64,000 bases of DNA, taken from the NCBI RefSeq assembly GCF_012272815.1, contig NZ_JAAWWL010000001.1, positions 372,001 to 436,000 on the forward strand, written 5' to 3'. Source of the stretch: Croceivirga thetidis (GTDB lineage: Bacteria > Bacteroidota > Bacteroidia > Flavobacteriales > Flavobacteriaceae). The notes below the pieces were generated by a model. It was not told where the DNA came from, ran no database searches, and saw only the letters and a program-made list of their open reading frames with translations. Shown in pieces: positions 9,573-20,411 of the stretch. The number at the start of each line of letters is the position of its first letter. The first letter of the stretch is position 1. The translations under genes were made by a program, and so were the position numbers.

Positions 9573-11285
9573 TTATTTATTCTTGTTTAAACGTTTCGCC
9601 TGACCGGCCCAATCATCACGTTGTGCTCTTCCTGGGAATTTCTCGGTAATGGAATCAAGCAAATCATATTCTTTTTTGGTCATTTTACTCACTTGAGCAA
9701 ATGTGTAAATCCCTATTTGATTCAAAACACTTTCCATTTGGGGACCAACACCTTTAATCTCTTGAAGTTTATCTGCGGCATCAGTTTCAGGATTAAAAGA
9801 ACCTAACCTATTGATGAGTTCAGAAACCTGGTCTTCTTTGTTATTTGCAACTTCTACAGCAGCTTTCTCGACACCTCTTTCAGGCATTTGATACAACGGT
9901 TTCCCTTCATCACGTAAGTTTTTAAAACGCTGACCCGATGACTTCAGGATTGATTTAACCTCGGCCTGTGCAATAACAGGGAACGTTCTTGAATACAATA
10001 GGAACAAGACAAAGAAAAAGCCAATAGTACCGATGAAAATTCCGATATCAACGAATGTCGGTGAGAACATTGTCCAAGAAGAAGGAAGGTAATCTCTATG
10101 CAACGAAGTAACAATAATTACAAAACGTTCAAACCACATTCCAATATTCACGACGATTGATATTATAAAAGAAGCCATGATACTGGTACGAATCTTTTTA
10201 AACCACATTACTTGTGGTGAGAAAACGTTACAAGTCATCATTGACCAATATGCCCACCAATAAGGTCCTGTTGCGCGATTTAAGAAGGCATATTGTTCGT
10301 ATTCAACTCCTGAATACCATGCGATAAACAACTCTGTAATATATGCACATCCAACAATTGACCCTGTAATCATAATTACAATGTTCATCAATTCGATATG
10401 TTGCACAGTGATGTAAGCTTCAAGGTTACACACCTTTCTCATTATAATGAGAAGCGTTTGTACCATCGCAAAACCTGAGAAAATCGCACCAGCTACAAAG
10501 TATGGTGGGAAAATCGTGGTATGCCATCCAGGTATTACTGAAGTGGCAAAGTCGAAGGATACAATCGTATGCACCGAAAGTACAAGGGGTGTAGCCAAAC
10601 CTGCCAATACCAATGATACTTCTTCAAAACGTTGCCAATCTTTTGCTCGACCAGTCCATCCGAAGCTTAATAAGCTATAAATTTTCTTTTGAAACGGCTT
10701 TACAGCACGGTCACGAATCATTGCAAAATCAGGAAGTAATCCCGTCCACCAGAATACCAATGAAACTGACAAATAAGTCGAAATTGCAAATACATCCCAA
10801 AGAAGTGGAGAATTAAAGTTCACCCAAAGTGAACCAAACTGGTTTGGAATGGGTAATACCCAATATGCCAACCATGGTCGACCCATGTGAATTATTGGGA
10901 AAAGTCCCGCCTGAATAACAGAAAAAATCGTCATTGCTTCAGCAGAACGGTTAATCGCCATTCTCCATTTCTGACGGAATAATAACAATACAGCAGAAAT
11001 AAGCGTACCGGCGTGACCAATACCAACCCACCAGACAAAGTTTGTAATATCCCAAGCCCAGTTTACTGTTTTATTCAAACCCCAGACACCGATACCCGTT
11101 GAAATGGTATAGATGATACAACCCAGTCCCCAAAGGAAAGCTGCTAGTGCAATTGAGAATACAATCCACCAATGCTTATTCGCTTTTCCTTCAACAGGGC
11201 GAGCAATATCAACAGATACATCGTGATATCCCTTGTCGCCAAGTACTAGAGGTCTTCGTATAGGTGCTTCGTAATGCGACGCCAT
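9573..11285 (-). CDS. actC: Alternative complex III NrfD-like subunit ActC with C-terminal H3TH domain
   Basis: NrfD/PsrC-type membrane subunit that forms the quinol-binding part of alternative complex III with ActB. About ten transmembrane helices occupy residues 40-430, including the family motifs FVWWVGIGHAGTLISA and HMGRPWLAYW. After a polar linker, residues about 500-565 form an added soluble domain: LQEIKGVGPQMESVLNQIGI continuing with TFAQV, a helix-hairpin-helix (H3TH, COG3743-like) module. The same module ends ribosomal protein S2 in this window. The core is standard; the role of the tail is unknown. It lies between actB and actD in the operon. Confidence 0.94.
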   Translation of the reverse strand: MASHYEAPIRRPLVLGDKGYHDVSVDIARPVEGKANKHWWIVFSIALAAFLWGLGCIIYTISTGIGVWGLNKTVNWAWDITNFVWWVGIGHAGTLISAVLLLFRQKWRMAINRSAEAMTIFSVIQAGLFPIIHMGRPWLAYWVLPIPNQFGSLWVNFNSPLLWDVFAISTYLSVSLVFWWTGLLPDFAMIRDRAVKPFQKKIYSLLSFGWTGRAKDWQRFEEVSLVLAGLATPLVLSVHTIVSFDFATSVIPGWHTTIFPPYFVAGAIFSGFAMVQTLLIIMRKVCNLEAYITVQHIELMNIVIMITGSIVGCAYITELFIAWYSGVEYEQYAFLNRATGPYWWAYWSMMTCNVFSPQVMWFKKIRTSIMASFIISIVVNIGMWFERFVIIVTSLHRDYLPSSWTMFSPTFVDIGIFIGTIGFFFVLFLLYSRTFPVIAQAEVKSILKSSGQRFKNLRDEGKPLYQMPERGVEKAAVEVANNKEDQVSELINRLGSFNPETDAADKLQEIKGVGPQMESVLNQIGIYTFAQVSKMTKKEYDLLDSITEKFPGRAQRDDWAGQAKRLNKNK

Positions 11286-11318
11286 AATCTATATTCTAGT
11301 TTCTTCTTTATTAGTTGG

Positions 11319-14300
11319 TTATGCCTCGTCTGTATTTCTCACTTTTACATGGTAGAATACATTTGGTTTCGTTCCTACATGCTCCAATAAGTGATACATT
11401 CTATCATCTTCCTTCAACTCGGCAACTTTACTTTCTTTATTATTAATGTCTCCAAACACGATAGCTCCCGTACCACAGGCAGCAGAACAAGCCGTTTGGA
11501 ATTCACCATCTTTAACTTCACGCCCGTCCCGTTTCGCATCCAAAATGGTTTTTTGTGTCATTTGAATACATAGGGAACATTTTTCCATTACACCACGAGA
11601 ACGAACATTAACATCTGGGTTCAATACCATTTTACCCAAATCATTGTTCATGTTATAGTTGAACTCGTCATTGTTACTATATAGGAACCAGTTAAATCGA
11701 CGTACTTTATATGGACAGTTATTGGCACAATATCTTGTACCCACACAACGGTTATATGCCATATGGTTTTGCCCTTGACGGCTATGAGCCGTAGCTGCCA
11801 CTGGACAAACTGTTTCACAAGGAGCGTGATTACAGTGCTGACACATTACAGGCTGAAAGGCAACCTGTGGATTCTGAGATGGGTTCTCCAAATCCAACAT
11901 TGTTGTTCTGTATCCTTCCTCTGCAGTTTCCTTTTCTTCTACATCAGCTCCAAAAGAATCTTCTGAAGAGTAATATCTATCAATTCGTAACCAATGCATA
12001 TCACGGGAGCGACGAATCTCTTGCTTACCTACAACAGGAACATTGTTCTCTGCATGACAAGCGATAACACAAGCACCACATCCAGTACAAGCATTCAAAT
12101 CAATAGACATATTGAAATGATGCCCAATGGAGCGATCAAAACTTTCCCAAAGGTCTACTGAAGTCGCAGGAACTTCTTGGTGATCCAAAGAGACCTGTGG
12201 AACTGGATTCCACTCATAAGCTTCTTTGGTATTAAATTCCTCAAGTGTGGCTTCCTTAATAATATCACCACGACCCATTAAGGTATTGTGCAATTGGATA
12301 CATGCAAATTCGTGCGTTCCTTCGGCTTTTGCAATAGCAACTGCCTGCACGTTATCAAAGTCTTTATAGAGACTAAAAGCGTTGACCCCAGTTTGCATTT
12401 CTTCTTGAAGTCCAGCCTTACGACCATAACCAAATGAAAGCCCTAGCGTACCATCGGCTTGTCCCGGCTGAATAATCACAGGAACTTTATCTACGGTAGT
12501 ACCATCTAGAGTGATTTTGGCATAACTACCATCTAAACCTCCGTTGGCAACATTATAATTCTCAAAACCTAGCGTTGCTGCATCATTCTTGGAAACAGTT
12601 ACATAGTTGTCCCACGAAACACGAGAAATTGGATCTGGAAATTCTTGTAACCACGGGTTATTTGCAAGCTTTCCGTCTCCCATTCCGACTTTGGAATAAA
12701 GCATCATTTCAAAGTCCCCAGGTGTAGCACTTGCCAAGGCCCTGATGGCTGCATTAATATTCACTGCAGAACTATCAATTGCGACCTCTTCATCGGCTGT
12801 TGGTTCAGTTACAGCAATTGACTCGCCACTGTTTAAACCACCTTCAGACGTAACCACCATAGTGTCAGCACTGAAAACACCATCTTGCAATGCCTTGTTC
12901 CAGCTTGAACCTCCAAGAATATTTGCCGTCCAATTTTCCTTTATGTAATCTTGGTAGGTGGTGGTTTCACCCATACCCATCCAATTCAATAAACTAGATT
13001 GAAATTGTCTAGTATCAAACAACTCTCGTATTACGGGTTGTTGTAAACTGTAATGTCCTTTTTTGATTTGCGCATCACCCCACGACTCCAAATAATGGTT
13101 GCTGGCAGCAACATGAGTTACGGCCTGAGCAGTTTCATCATTATTATGGGCAAAGTAGACTGACAAATCGACTTTAGACAATCCATCAACAAAGTCAGCG
13201 GAATTTGGCAATGAATAAACAGGATTCACACCATCGATAATTAATGCACCTATAGTACCCGATTGCATCGCTGCAACTAAACTTCTTACTCCTGAGGTGC
13301 TTCCTCTTCGTGTGTATTTTGGGTTTTCGTTATCAAAGGCCTCACTTTGTAGCATAGTGTTAATTCCTAATACTACTGTTTGCGCATTTTCATCGTTCAA
13401 ACCACAAACCACGACAGCTTTGCTGCCTGCCTTTCTAAGCTGAGCGACTATTTGCTCAACATAGGCATCTAGTTCTGAAGTTCCACCACCAACATTTCCT
13501 CCGTTCAGTTTGCCATAAACTTTGGCAAGAGCAATTTTGATTTCAGAAGGTTTTAATGGTATACGATGATCAGCATTAGCCCCAGTCAAAGACATATTTG
13601 ATTCCAAATGAATATGTTTTGACATTTTACCATGTTCAGGAACTCGTCCTTTGGCATAACCTGAATCATAACCACCACCTTGCCAATCTCCTAAAAAGTC
13701 AGCAGCGAAAGAAACAATTACTTCAGCTTTGGAAAAATCATAGTCAGCTAATGCCCTTTCGCCATACATGGCCTCAAAGGCATTCAAAGCGGCATCTTCA
13801 GAAATGGCATCGTAAGTAACGTGTCTTACGTTCCCAAATTTTTCTGAAAATTCTTTTATCAATTTATCTGTTGAAGGACTTGCGTAGGTCTGCGTCAATA
13901 AAGCGATTTGCTTTCCTCCATTAGCAAGACTACCAAGTTTAGCCCTTACGGTTGCATCCAGAACCTTCCATTCAATGGGCTGTCCTTTTGCCATAGGGCC
14001 CTGTACCCTTCTACTATCATATAAGGAAAGAACCGATGCGTTAACTCTGGCATTGGCATGGCCTGATACTTTGGCCAAACTATTGTTCTGAATCTTGATT
14101 GGTCGGCCTTCCCTAGTTTTAACAACGATACTGGCAAAGTCAAAACCATCTGCAATTGTTGATGCATAATGATTAGCGACCCCAGGAACAATCTCTTCTG
14201 GCTGCACTACATAAGGTACAGACTTATGAACAGGACCTTCACAAGCAGCCATGGTTGCAGCTGCTGTACTAAAACCAACATACTTTAAAAAATCCCTACG

Positions 14301-14453
14301 GGTCGTAGATGATTCCTCAAGATTTTCCTTATTCCCTAAGAAATCATCAACGGGAATGTGTTCTACAAACTCGTCGTTCCTTAGTTTAGCAACAATGGAA
14401 TCGTTCGGATTCAACTCCGCTTCACTCTTCCAATATTTTTTGTTTGACGCCAT
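11319..14453 (-). CDS. actB: Alternative complex III iron-sulfur/molybdopterin-like subunit ActB
   Basis: Large periplasmic subunit of alternative complex III. The N-terminal 750 residues resemble molybdopterin oxidoreductases, though the family binds no Mo cofactor. The C-terminal part is a ferredoxin-like domain with four cysteine clusters: CTGCGACVIACH (about residue 786), CQHCNHAPCETVCP, CVGTRYCANNCP and CSLCIQM with a later ACSAAC. A Tat motif TRRDFLK begins at residue 51 and a lipobox Cys at 71 (AAACEG region), so it is probably exported folded and lipidated. The Tat motif lies unusually far from the start, a feature typical of ActB. It is second in the operon. Confidence 0.95.
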   Translation of the reverse strand: MASNKKYWKSEAELNPNDSIVAKLRNDEFVEHIPVDDFLGNKENLEESSTTRRDFLKYVGFSTAAATMAACEGPVHKSVPYVVQPEEIVPGVANHYASTIADGFDFASIVVKTREGRPIKIQNNSLAKVSGHANARVNASVLSLYDSRRVQGPMAKGQPIEWKVLDATVRAKLGSLANGGKQIALLTQTYASPSTDKLIKEFSEKFGNVRHVTYDAISEDAALNAFEAMYGERALADYDFSKAEVIVSFAADFLGDWQGGGYDSGYAKGRVPEHGKMSKHIHLESNMSLTGANADHRIPLKPSEIKIALAKVYGKLNGGNVGGGTSELDAYVEQIVAQLRKAGSKAVVVCGLNDENAQTVVLGINTMLQSEAFDNENPKYTRRGSTSGVRSLVAAMQSGTIGALIIDGVNPVYSLPNSADFVDGLSKVDLSVYFAHNNDETAQAVTHVAASNHYLESWGDAQIKKGHYSLQQPVIRELFDTRQFQSSLLNWMGMGETTTYQDYIKENWTANILGGSSWNKALQDGVFSADTMVVTSEGGLNSGESIAVTEPTADEEVAIDSSAVNINAAIRALASATPGDFEMMLYSKVGMGDGKLANNPWLQEFPDPISRVSWDNYVTVSKNDAATLGFENYNVANGGLDGSYAKITLDGTTVDKVPVIIQPGQADGTLGLSFGYGRKAGLQEEMQTGVNAFSLYKDFDNVQAVAIAKAEGTHEFACIQLHNTLMGRGDIIKEATLEEFNTKEAYEWNPVPQVSLDHQEVPATSVDLWESFDRSIGHHFNMSIDLNACTGCGACVIACHAENNVPVVGKQEIRRSRDMHWLRIDRYYSSEDSFGADVEEKETAEEGYRTTMLDLENPSQNPQVAFQPVMCQHCNHAPCETVCPVAATAHSRQGQNHMAYNRCVGTRYCANNCPYKVRRFNWFLYSNNDEFNYNMNNDLGKMVLNPDVNVRSRGVMEKCSLCIQMTQKTILDAKRDGREVKDGEFQTACSAACGTGAIVFGDINNKESKVAELKEDDRMYHLLEHVGTKPNVFYHVKVRNTDEA

Positions 14454-14478
14454 ATCGTATTTCGAAATAACTTCTTAA

Positions 14479-15855
14479 TTAATAGTGGCACTTACCACAT
14501 TCCAATCCACCCATTTGAGCCGCTGTCAACTTCTCTACTCCATATTTTTTTGATAGCTCGTCGTGAATTTTATCATAGTAGGCATTGTCGGCCATTTGTA
14601 CTTCTGTCTCTCTGTGACAGTTGATACACCAGCCCATGGTCAATGGAGAGTATTGATACATGATTTCCATTTCCTCTACTGGACCATGACAGGTCTGACA
14701 TTCGATTTTACCAACCTCAACATGCTGAGAATGGTTGAAATAAGCAAAGTCTGGAAGGTTATGAATTCTGACCCATTCTACCGGTTGGGATTCTCCAGTA
14801 TATCTCTGGTTTTCTTCATCCCATCCTACAGCCTTATACAATTTCTTGATTTCCCCTGTGTAGAATTCATTCGTGTATCCATTCGCTAAATCTTCGGCAG
14901 AAGGTGCTTCTCCATTACCTGAGTACTCATAAATAGATTTATGACAGTTCATACAAACGTTCAAAGAAGGAATACCTGAATGTTTTGATACCCTTGCTGA
15001 AGAATGACAGTATTTACATTCTATCTTGTTAACACCGGCATGAATTCTGTGCGAGTAATGAATAGGTTGCACAGGAGCATAACCTTGATCAACCCCTACT
15101 TGTGACATCCACGCGTAAGCTCCATAACCTGCAGCCAACAAAAAGAAAATTACAGTACACAAAACGAGAAACTGGTTCTCAGCAAATGCTTTCCAAATTG
15201 GCTTCCTCACTTCGGCATTGGCCCTAACTACCTCAACACCGTTTGCCTCTGCAATTCTGCGTAAGGTCTTGTTTACCAAGAACAGCATTAGAACCAGCAG
15301 ACCAAAAACGAGGGCAAGGGCTCCTAAAATGATTTCATTGGAAATTCCTGATGATTGTGGTTCAGTCGGCGGAGGAGTTACCCCACCACCACCTCCAGCC
15401 ACAGCCGGTGGTACGTAAGCGGTATAAGCTAAAATGTTGTCTATATCCTCATTAGACAAAGTAGGAAAAGCGGTCATCGCCGCCTGATTGTACTCGTTGT
15501 ATATTTTATTGGCGTAAGCATCTCCAGAAGCAATAACGCCTGCACTATTTTTTATCCATGCATAAAGCCACTCCTTTTCCAATCCTTCATCCTCATAAAG
15601 TCTCGTTTCAACATTCGCCAACGCCGGCCCTGTCATCTTACGGTTAAGTGCATGACAAGCTGCGCAGTTCTGATTGAAAAGTTGTTTCCCTTTGTCTGTA
15701 TCACCCCCTAAATCTGAAGCAGGAGCCTCTTCAGCCATAGTAGCCTCCGCTCCATCTTGAGCGAATAAAGGAGACACAAAAAGCTGTGTAATTAAGAATA
15801 AACTTAGACCGAGAAATTGATAAAATTGGGTGCGGTTCAAAACCTTTTTCATCAT
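14479..15855 (-). CDS. actA: Alternative complex III multiheme cytochrome c subunit ActA with N-terminal cytochrome c domain
   Basis: Membrane-anchored multiheme cytochrome of alternative complex III. A signal peptide (MMKKVLNRTQ... to LFAQ) is followed by a class I cytochrome c domain (CAACH), a proline-rich hinge, a transmembrane helix, a second hydrophobic segment and five further heme sites: CKYCH, CMNCH, CQTCH, CINCH and CGKCH at the very C-terminus. That is six CxxCH in all. The start at 15855 (458 residues) is preferred: a longer frame would begin at a TTG at 15942, which lies inside the probable promoter -7 box at 15940-15947. It is first in the operon. Confidence 0.93.
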   Translation of the reverse strand: MMKKVLNRTQFYQFLGLSLFLITQLFVSPLFAQDGAEATMAEEAPASDLGGDTDKGKQLFNQNCAACHALNRKMTGPALANVETRLYEDEGLEKEWLYAWIKNSAGVIASGDAYANKIYNEYNQAAMTAFPTLSNEDIDNILAYTAYVPPAVAGGGGGVTPPPTEPQSSGISNEIILGALALVFGLLVLMLFLVNKTLRRIAEANGVEVVRANAEVRKPIWKAFAENQFLVLCTVIFFLLAAGYGAYAWMSQVGVDQGYAPVQPIHYSHRIHAGVNKIECKYCHSSARVSKHSGIPSLNVCMNCHKSIYEYSGNGEAPSAEDLANGYTNEFYTGEIKKLYKAVGWDEENQRYTGESQPVEWVRIHNLPDFAYFNHSQHVEVGKIECQTCHGPVEEMEIMYQYSPLTMGWCINCHRETEVQMADNAYYDKIHDELSKKYGVEKLTAAQMGGLECGKCHY

Positions 15856-15939
15856 AACATAATTGCTATCTTGATTTTGGCACGATGTTAGCTCTAAAGC
15901 GAGAGAGCATTTTATCGGAAATCGCTTCAAAATCGTCGA

Positions 15940-15947
15940 CAAAAATA
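15940..15947 (-). promoter_or_regulatory. Putative -7 box of the act-cta operon promoter
   Basis: The minus strand reads TATTTTTG, a full match to TAnnTTTG. It would place transcription start near 15933, about 80 nt before the actA ATG. No clear -33 TTTG was found at the proper distance, so this rests on the -7 element and its position between divergent genes. Confidence 0.5.
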
Positions 15948-16046
15948 CGACACGATGGGCTTTTTTAAAATGTTAACGTATTTATAACTCATAATTTATA
16001 ATCGTTCTAAATAATTTGTTTGAGCCCGTATTCATCCCTCAAAAAT

Positions 16047-16054
16047 TACCTTTG
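16047..16054 (+). promoter_or_regulatory. Putative -7 box upstream of the SPOR-domain gene
   Basis: TACCTTTG matches TAnnTTTG and lies 34 bp before the ATG at 16089. A TTTG at 16019-16022 could be the -33 element with 24-nt spacing, slightly long. Confidence 0.45.
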
Positions 16055-16088
16055 TATCTTGCACCAAGATTCGTAGATTGATAACATC

Positions 16089-16460
16089 ATGAGAACCACG
16101 ATACTAGTACTTCTTACTTTACTTTTTTGCTGTACTGCTTTAGCACAAGAAGGCACCATTTCTGTTGAACAAGATCAGAAAATGGAGCAATTGCTTTCAG
16201 TCTACAATCGTGTCAATAAGCAACGGGAATATTATCAAATTCAAGTGGGATTTGGAACTGCTCAAAAGGCAGAATATTTAAAATCCAAAGTTGATGTAGA
16301 ATACCCAGGTTGGTTTTCAAAAATTGACTTTGAAGAACCTACTTTTCGTGTTAAACTCGGAAAATTCTATGACCTCTTAGAAGCTGAACGTCGCTTTCAA
16401 TTGGTAAGGAAAAAATATCCAAACGCGATGTTAATCGGCCCTATAAATGATAAGGATTAA
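16089..16460 (+). CDS. Exported SPOR-domain protein
   Basis: Small periplasmic protein predicted to bind denuded peptidoglycan glycan strands. A Sec signal peptide (residues 1-19, ending ALAQ) precedes a short linker and a single SPOR domain of about 75 residues: YYQIQVGFG, the two-fold beta-alpha repeat, and [20 protein letters not shown]. There is no lipobox and no transmembrane anchor beyond the signal. It is divergent from actA, and its 3' end overlaps the convergent infB gene by 4 bp. A role in cell-envelope or division-site processes is inference from the domain. Confidence 0.82.
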   Translation: MRTTILVLLTLLFCCTALAQEGTISVEQDQKMEQLLSVYNRVNKQREYYQIQVGFGTAQKAEYLKSKVDVEYPGWFSKIDFEEPTFRVKLGKFYDLLEAERRFQLVRKKYPNAMLIGPINDKD

Positions 16461-19126
16461 AGTTTCTTCTTAACGGCAACTTCTTGGAATGCTTCAATGA
16501 TATCCTCAATTTGAATATCATTATAGTTTTTGACCTGCAAACCACAATCGTATCCCTTTGAAACCTCTTTGACATCATCTTTGAATCGTTTCAAAGAGGC
16601 CAATTCGCCAGTATAGATTACGACACCATCACGAATAAGACGTACTTGCGAGTTACGGAAGACTTTACCACTCGTCACCATACAACCAGCAATTGTACCG
16701 ATTTTGGAAATCTTAAAGGTTTCACGGATTTCAGCTGTACCCGTAACCTCTTCTTTCAGCTCAGGTGAAAGCATGCCTTCCATCGCATCTTTCAAGTCAT
16801 TTATCGCATCATAAATAATTGAATAGGTACGGATATCGATTTCTTCTTTATCAGCAACCATTCGGGCGTTACCCATTGGTCGTACATTAAATCCTATTAT
16901 GATTGCATCTGAAGCACTGGCTAGAAGAACATCAGATTCCGTAATGGCTCCAACACCCTTATGAATGATATTAACTTGAATTTCTTCAGTCGACAATTTC
17001 TGGAAAGAATCCGTTAGCGCTTCAACAGAACCATCTACATCACCCTTAAGAATAATGTTCAGCTCTTGGAAATCTCCTAAAGCGATTCGCCTACCAATTT
17101 CATCAAGTGTAATATGTCTTTGTGTTCGAACGGACTGCTCACGTTGTAATTGTGATCGTTTAGAAGCAATTGATTTGGCCTCTCGTTCATCGTCAAGCAC
17201 GTTGAATTTATCACCGGCCTGCGGGGCGCCATCCAATCCTAAAATGGATATAGGTGTTGCAGGACCAACTTTTTTAACATTTTTACCACGCTCATCCTGC
17301 ATGGCTTTAACCTTTCCACTATGGGTACCAGCAAGCACATAATCCCCGATTTCAAGCGTACCATTTTCTACGAGGATTGTTGAGACATATCCGCGTCCTT
17401 TATCTAGAAAAGCTTCCACAACGGTTCCATTGGCCAATCTATCAGGATTTGCCTTTAATTCCAATAATTCCGCTTCAAGCAGTACCTTCTCCAACAACTC
17501 GTTAACACCGAGACCTGTTTTAGCAGAAATATCGTGCGACTGGATTTTTCCTCCCCAATCTTCAACCAATAGGTTCATACTTGCCAAACCTTCTTTGATT
17601 TTATCAGGATTAGCGGTTTGCTTGTCGACCTTATTTATTGCAAATACGATTGGAACACCAGCAGCTTGGGCATGGCTAATCGCTTCTTTGGTTTGTGGCA
17701 TGATATCATCATCCGCTGCAATCACAATGATAGCAATATCCGTTACCTGCGCACCTCTAGCTCGCATTGCCGTAAACGCCTCGTGACCAGGAGTATCTAG
17801 GAAAGTTATTTTTTGTCCACTTTCCAAGGTTACACCATACGCACCTATGTGCTGGGTTATTCCACCACTTTCTCCAGCAATTACGTTCTCTTCTCTAATG
17901 TAGTCAAGCAAGGAAGTTTTTCCGTGGTCTACGTGCCCCATTACCGTAACGATTGGTGCACGTGGTTCTAAATCTTCAGGCGCATCTTCTGCTACCTCAA
18001 AAGACTCTTCAATTTCTGCAGTAACAAATTCTACCTCATAACCAAACTCTTCTGCAACAATAGAAAGGGTTTCAGCATCAAGTCTCTGGTTCAAGGTAAC
18101 CATCATACCCAATGACATACAAGCCGAGATAATTTCGGTTGTCGAAACATCCATCATGGTGGCTACCTCATTAACTGTAACAAATTCTGTAACCTTTAAA
18201 ACTTTACTTTCTTGTGCTTGTAGTTCTTGTTCTTTCTCGGTTTGTTGACGGTGCAAGTCACGCTTTTCGCGACGATATTTTGCTCCTTTACCTTTGTTGG
18301 ACTTACCCTGTAATTTTTCAAGGGTTTCACGAACCTGCTTTTGTACTTCTTCTTCGGTAGGTTCTACCTTTGGAACCGGTTTTTGACCTTTTCTTCCTCC
18401 AGATTTACCTCGGTTATTTTGTTGATTATTACCACCAGAAACAATACGCTTTCTGCGCTTTCTTCTATTGGCGGCATTATCATTGGAATCGGATTTATTC
18501 TCTTCTTTCTTTTTCTTAGGCTTATCAAATTTGCTTAAGTCAATCTTATCTCCAGTAATCTTCGGTCCAGATAATTTTTGATAAGCAGTTTCGATTACCT
18601 CCGGTTCAGCCTCTTTCTCCGGTTCTGATTCAGGAGCAGCTTTTGGCTTCGGTTCTTCTTTTTTAACCTCAGGTTTTGGGGCCTCAACAACTTTTTCAGG
18701 TTCAGGCTTTGATTCTTCCGCTTCCTCCTTTTTAGGCGGGGCAGGCTTTTTATCCAGGTCTATTTTACCAACGGTCTTTGGACCCGTTAGCTCAACCTTA
18801 CCCTTAATAACCTTTTCCTTTTCAGCTGCCACCGCTTGGCGACGCTCACGAGCAAGACGTTTTTCTTCTTGCTCTTGTTCCATTTTCAGGCGTATCTCCT
18901 CTTTCTCCTTAAGCTTTTCTTCTGCTACCTCTTGAGAAGCGGCTTTCTTGTTGGCATCCGTCTGAAATTCATCCAACAAGACTTGGTACACCTCATCAGT
19001 AATTTTCGTAGTCGGACGCGCTTCGACATCGTGACCTTGGCTGCTGAGATAATCAACAGCCCTATCCAATGAAATGTTAAGTTCCCTAAGGACTTTGTTT
19101 AATCGTATTGTTGGGTTACCTGCCAT
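16457..19126 (-). CDS. infB: Translation initiation factor IF-2
   Basis: GTPase that places initiator tRNA on the 30S subunit. At 889 residues the order is an N-terminal IF2_N helix domain, a long charged Lys/Glu/Pro linker (about residues 65-310), a second IF2_N domain, the G domain with [16 protein letters not shown] and NKVD, and the beta-barrel and C-terminal tRNA-binding domains with [11 protein letters not shown]. All are canonical. It is the last gene of rimP-nusA-infB, 38 bp after nusA, the same order as in many bacteria. Confidence 0.97.
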   Translation of the reverse strand: MAGNPTIRLNKVLRELNISLDRAVDYLSSQGHDVEARPTTKITDEVYQVLLDEFQTDANKKAASQEVAEEKLKEKEEIRLKMEQEQEEKRLARERRQAVAAEKEKVIKGKVELTGPKTVGKIDLDKKPAPPKKEEAEESKPEPEKVVEAPKPEVKKEEPKPKAAPESEPEKEAEPEVIETAYQKLSGPKITGDKIDLSKFDKPKKKKEENKSDSNDNAANRRKRRKRIVSGGNNQQNNRGKSGGRKGQKPVPKVEPTEEEVQKQVRETLEKLQGKSNKGKGAKYRREKRDLHRQQTEKEQELQAQESKVLKVTEFVTVNEVATMMDVSTTEIISACMSLGMMVTLNQRLDAETLSIVAEEFGYEVEFVTAEIEESFEVAEDAPEDLEPRAPIVTVMGHVDHGKTSLLDYIREENVIAGESGGITQHIGAYGVTLESGQKITFLDTPGHEAFTAMRARGAQVTDIAIIVIAADDDIMPQTKEAISHAQAAGVPIVFAINKVDKQTANPDKIKEGLASMNLLVEDWGGKIQSHDISAKTGLGVNELLEKVLLEAELLELKANPDRLANGTVVEAFLDKGRGYVSTILVENGTLEIGDYVLAGTHSGKVKAMQDERGKNVKKVGPATPISILGLDGAPQAGDKFNVLDDEREAKSIASKRSQLQREQSVRTQRHITLDEIGRRIALGDFQELNIILKGDVDGSVEALTDSFQKLSTEEIQVNIIHKGVGAITESDVLLASASDAIIIGFNVRPMGNARMVADKEEIDIRTYSIIYDAINDLKDAMEGMLSPELKEEVTGTAEIRETFKISKIGTIAGCMVTSGKVFRNSQVRLIRDGVVIYTGELASLKRFKDDVKEVSKGYDCGLQVKNYNDIQIEDIIEAFQEVAVKKKL

Positions 19127-19164
19127 ATATGCTTTTCTGTCAGCAAAATTGCTGCAAATATAAT

Positions 19165-20397
19165 TTAATCTTCAAATTCAGATTTTAGGATACGAACTAC
19201 CTCTTCAACCGTTTCCTCCTCAAGGTCGGTACGTTTAATCAAATCGGCAACATCGAGCTCCAATACGCTACGTGCCGTATCCAGTCCAATCTTTTTAAAT
19301 TCTTCAATAATCCAAGTGTCGATTTCATCAGAGAATTCAGTTAATTCCACATCTTCTTCAACTCCTTCTCTAAATACATCAATCTCGTAACCGGTTAATT
19401 GTCCAGCTAATCTAATATTATGCCCTCCTCGACCAATAGCCTTTGATACCTCTTCTGGCTTCAAATATACCTGGGCGGTCATTTTCTCATCATCCAATTT
19501 CACAGATGTAACACGAGCAGGACTCAATGCTCTTGTAACCATTAATTGCGGATTGTTGGTCCAATTGATAACATCAATGTTTTCATTTCCGAGTTCGCGA
19601 ACAATACCGTGAATTCGAGAACCTTTCATACCCACACATGCACCAACGGGGTCAATTCTATCATCATAAGAATCAACAGCGACTTTGGCTTTTTCACCTG
19701 GGATCCTAACTGCCTTTTTTATGGTAATCAAACCGTCAAAAACTTCTGGTATTTCTTGAAAGAACAACTGTTCCAAAAACTTCGGTGCAGTTCTCGACAT
19801 AATTATTGAAGGTTTGCTTCCCTTTAACTCAACACTTTCAATTATACCACGAACGTTATCCCCTTTTCTAAAAAAGTCTGAAGGAATTTGACGGTCTTTA
19901 GGCATGATAATTTCGTTGCCTTCATCATCTAATAGAATTATCGCTTTGTGACGGATGTGATGAACCTCTGCAGTGTAAATCTCGCCTTCTAAGTCCTTAA
20001 ACTGCTTGTATATCGTTGTATTGTCGTGTTCATGAATCTTAGAAATCAAATTTTGACGTAGTGCCAAAATTGAACGGCGACCTAAATCAATCAACTTCAC
20101 CTCTTCAGAAACATCTTCACCAACTTCAAAATCAGGTTCAATTTTGCGCGCTTCTGTAAGCGAAATCTCTTCATTCGGCTCCTCTACTTCGCCATCTTCA
20201 ACAACAATACGGTTTCGCCAAATTTCCAAATCACCTTTATCTGGGTTGATAATTATGTCAAAGTTTTCGTCTGAGCCAAATTTTTTCTTCAACGCATTTC
20301 GAAATACTTCTTCTAATATCGCCATTAGTGTTACCCTATCGATAAACTTATCATCCTTAAATTCTGAAAAGGATTCAATAAGCGCCAGATTCTCCAT
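19165..20397 (-). CDS. nusA: Transcription termination/antitermination factor NusA
   Basis: RNA polymerase-binding factor that modulates pausing, termination and antitermination. The 410 residues give the NusA N-terminal domain, an S1 domain around residues 130-200 ([18 protein letters not shown]), then KH1 and KH2 with the signatures [18 protein letters not shown] and [20 protein letters not shown]. The C-terminus is short, without the two acidic repeats of E. coli NusA, as usual outside gammaproteobacteria. It lies between rimP (14 bp gap) and infB. Confidence 0.97.
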   Translation of the reverse strand: MENLALIESFSEFKDDKFIDRVTLMAILEEVFRNALKKKFGSDENFDIIINPDKGDLEIWRNRIVVEDGEVEEPNEEISLTEARKIEPDFEVGEDVSEEVKLIDLGRRSILALRQNLISKIHEHDNTTIYKQFKDLEGEIYTAEVHHIRHKAIILLDDEGNEIIMPKDRQIPSDFFRKGDNVRGIIESVELKGSKPSIIMSRTAPKFLEQLFFQEIPEVFDGLITIKKAVRIPGEKAKVAVDSYDDRIDPVGACVGMKGSRIHGIVRELGNENIDVINWTNNPQLMVTRALSPARVTSVKLDDEKMTAQVYLKPEEVSKAIGRGGHNIRLAGQLTGYEIDVFREGVEEDVELTEFSDEIDTWIIEEFKKIGLDTARSVLELDVADLIKRTDLEEETVEEVVRILKSEFED

Positions 20398-20411
20398 GAC
20401 CTAAATTCTAA

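Noticed and set aside
15856-15942. Extended TTG start of actA
   Set aside because: It overlaps the predicted -7 box and adds residues before a normal signal peptide.
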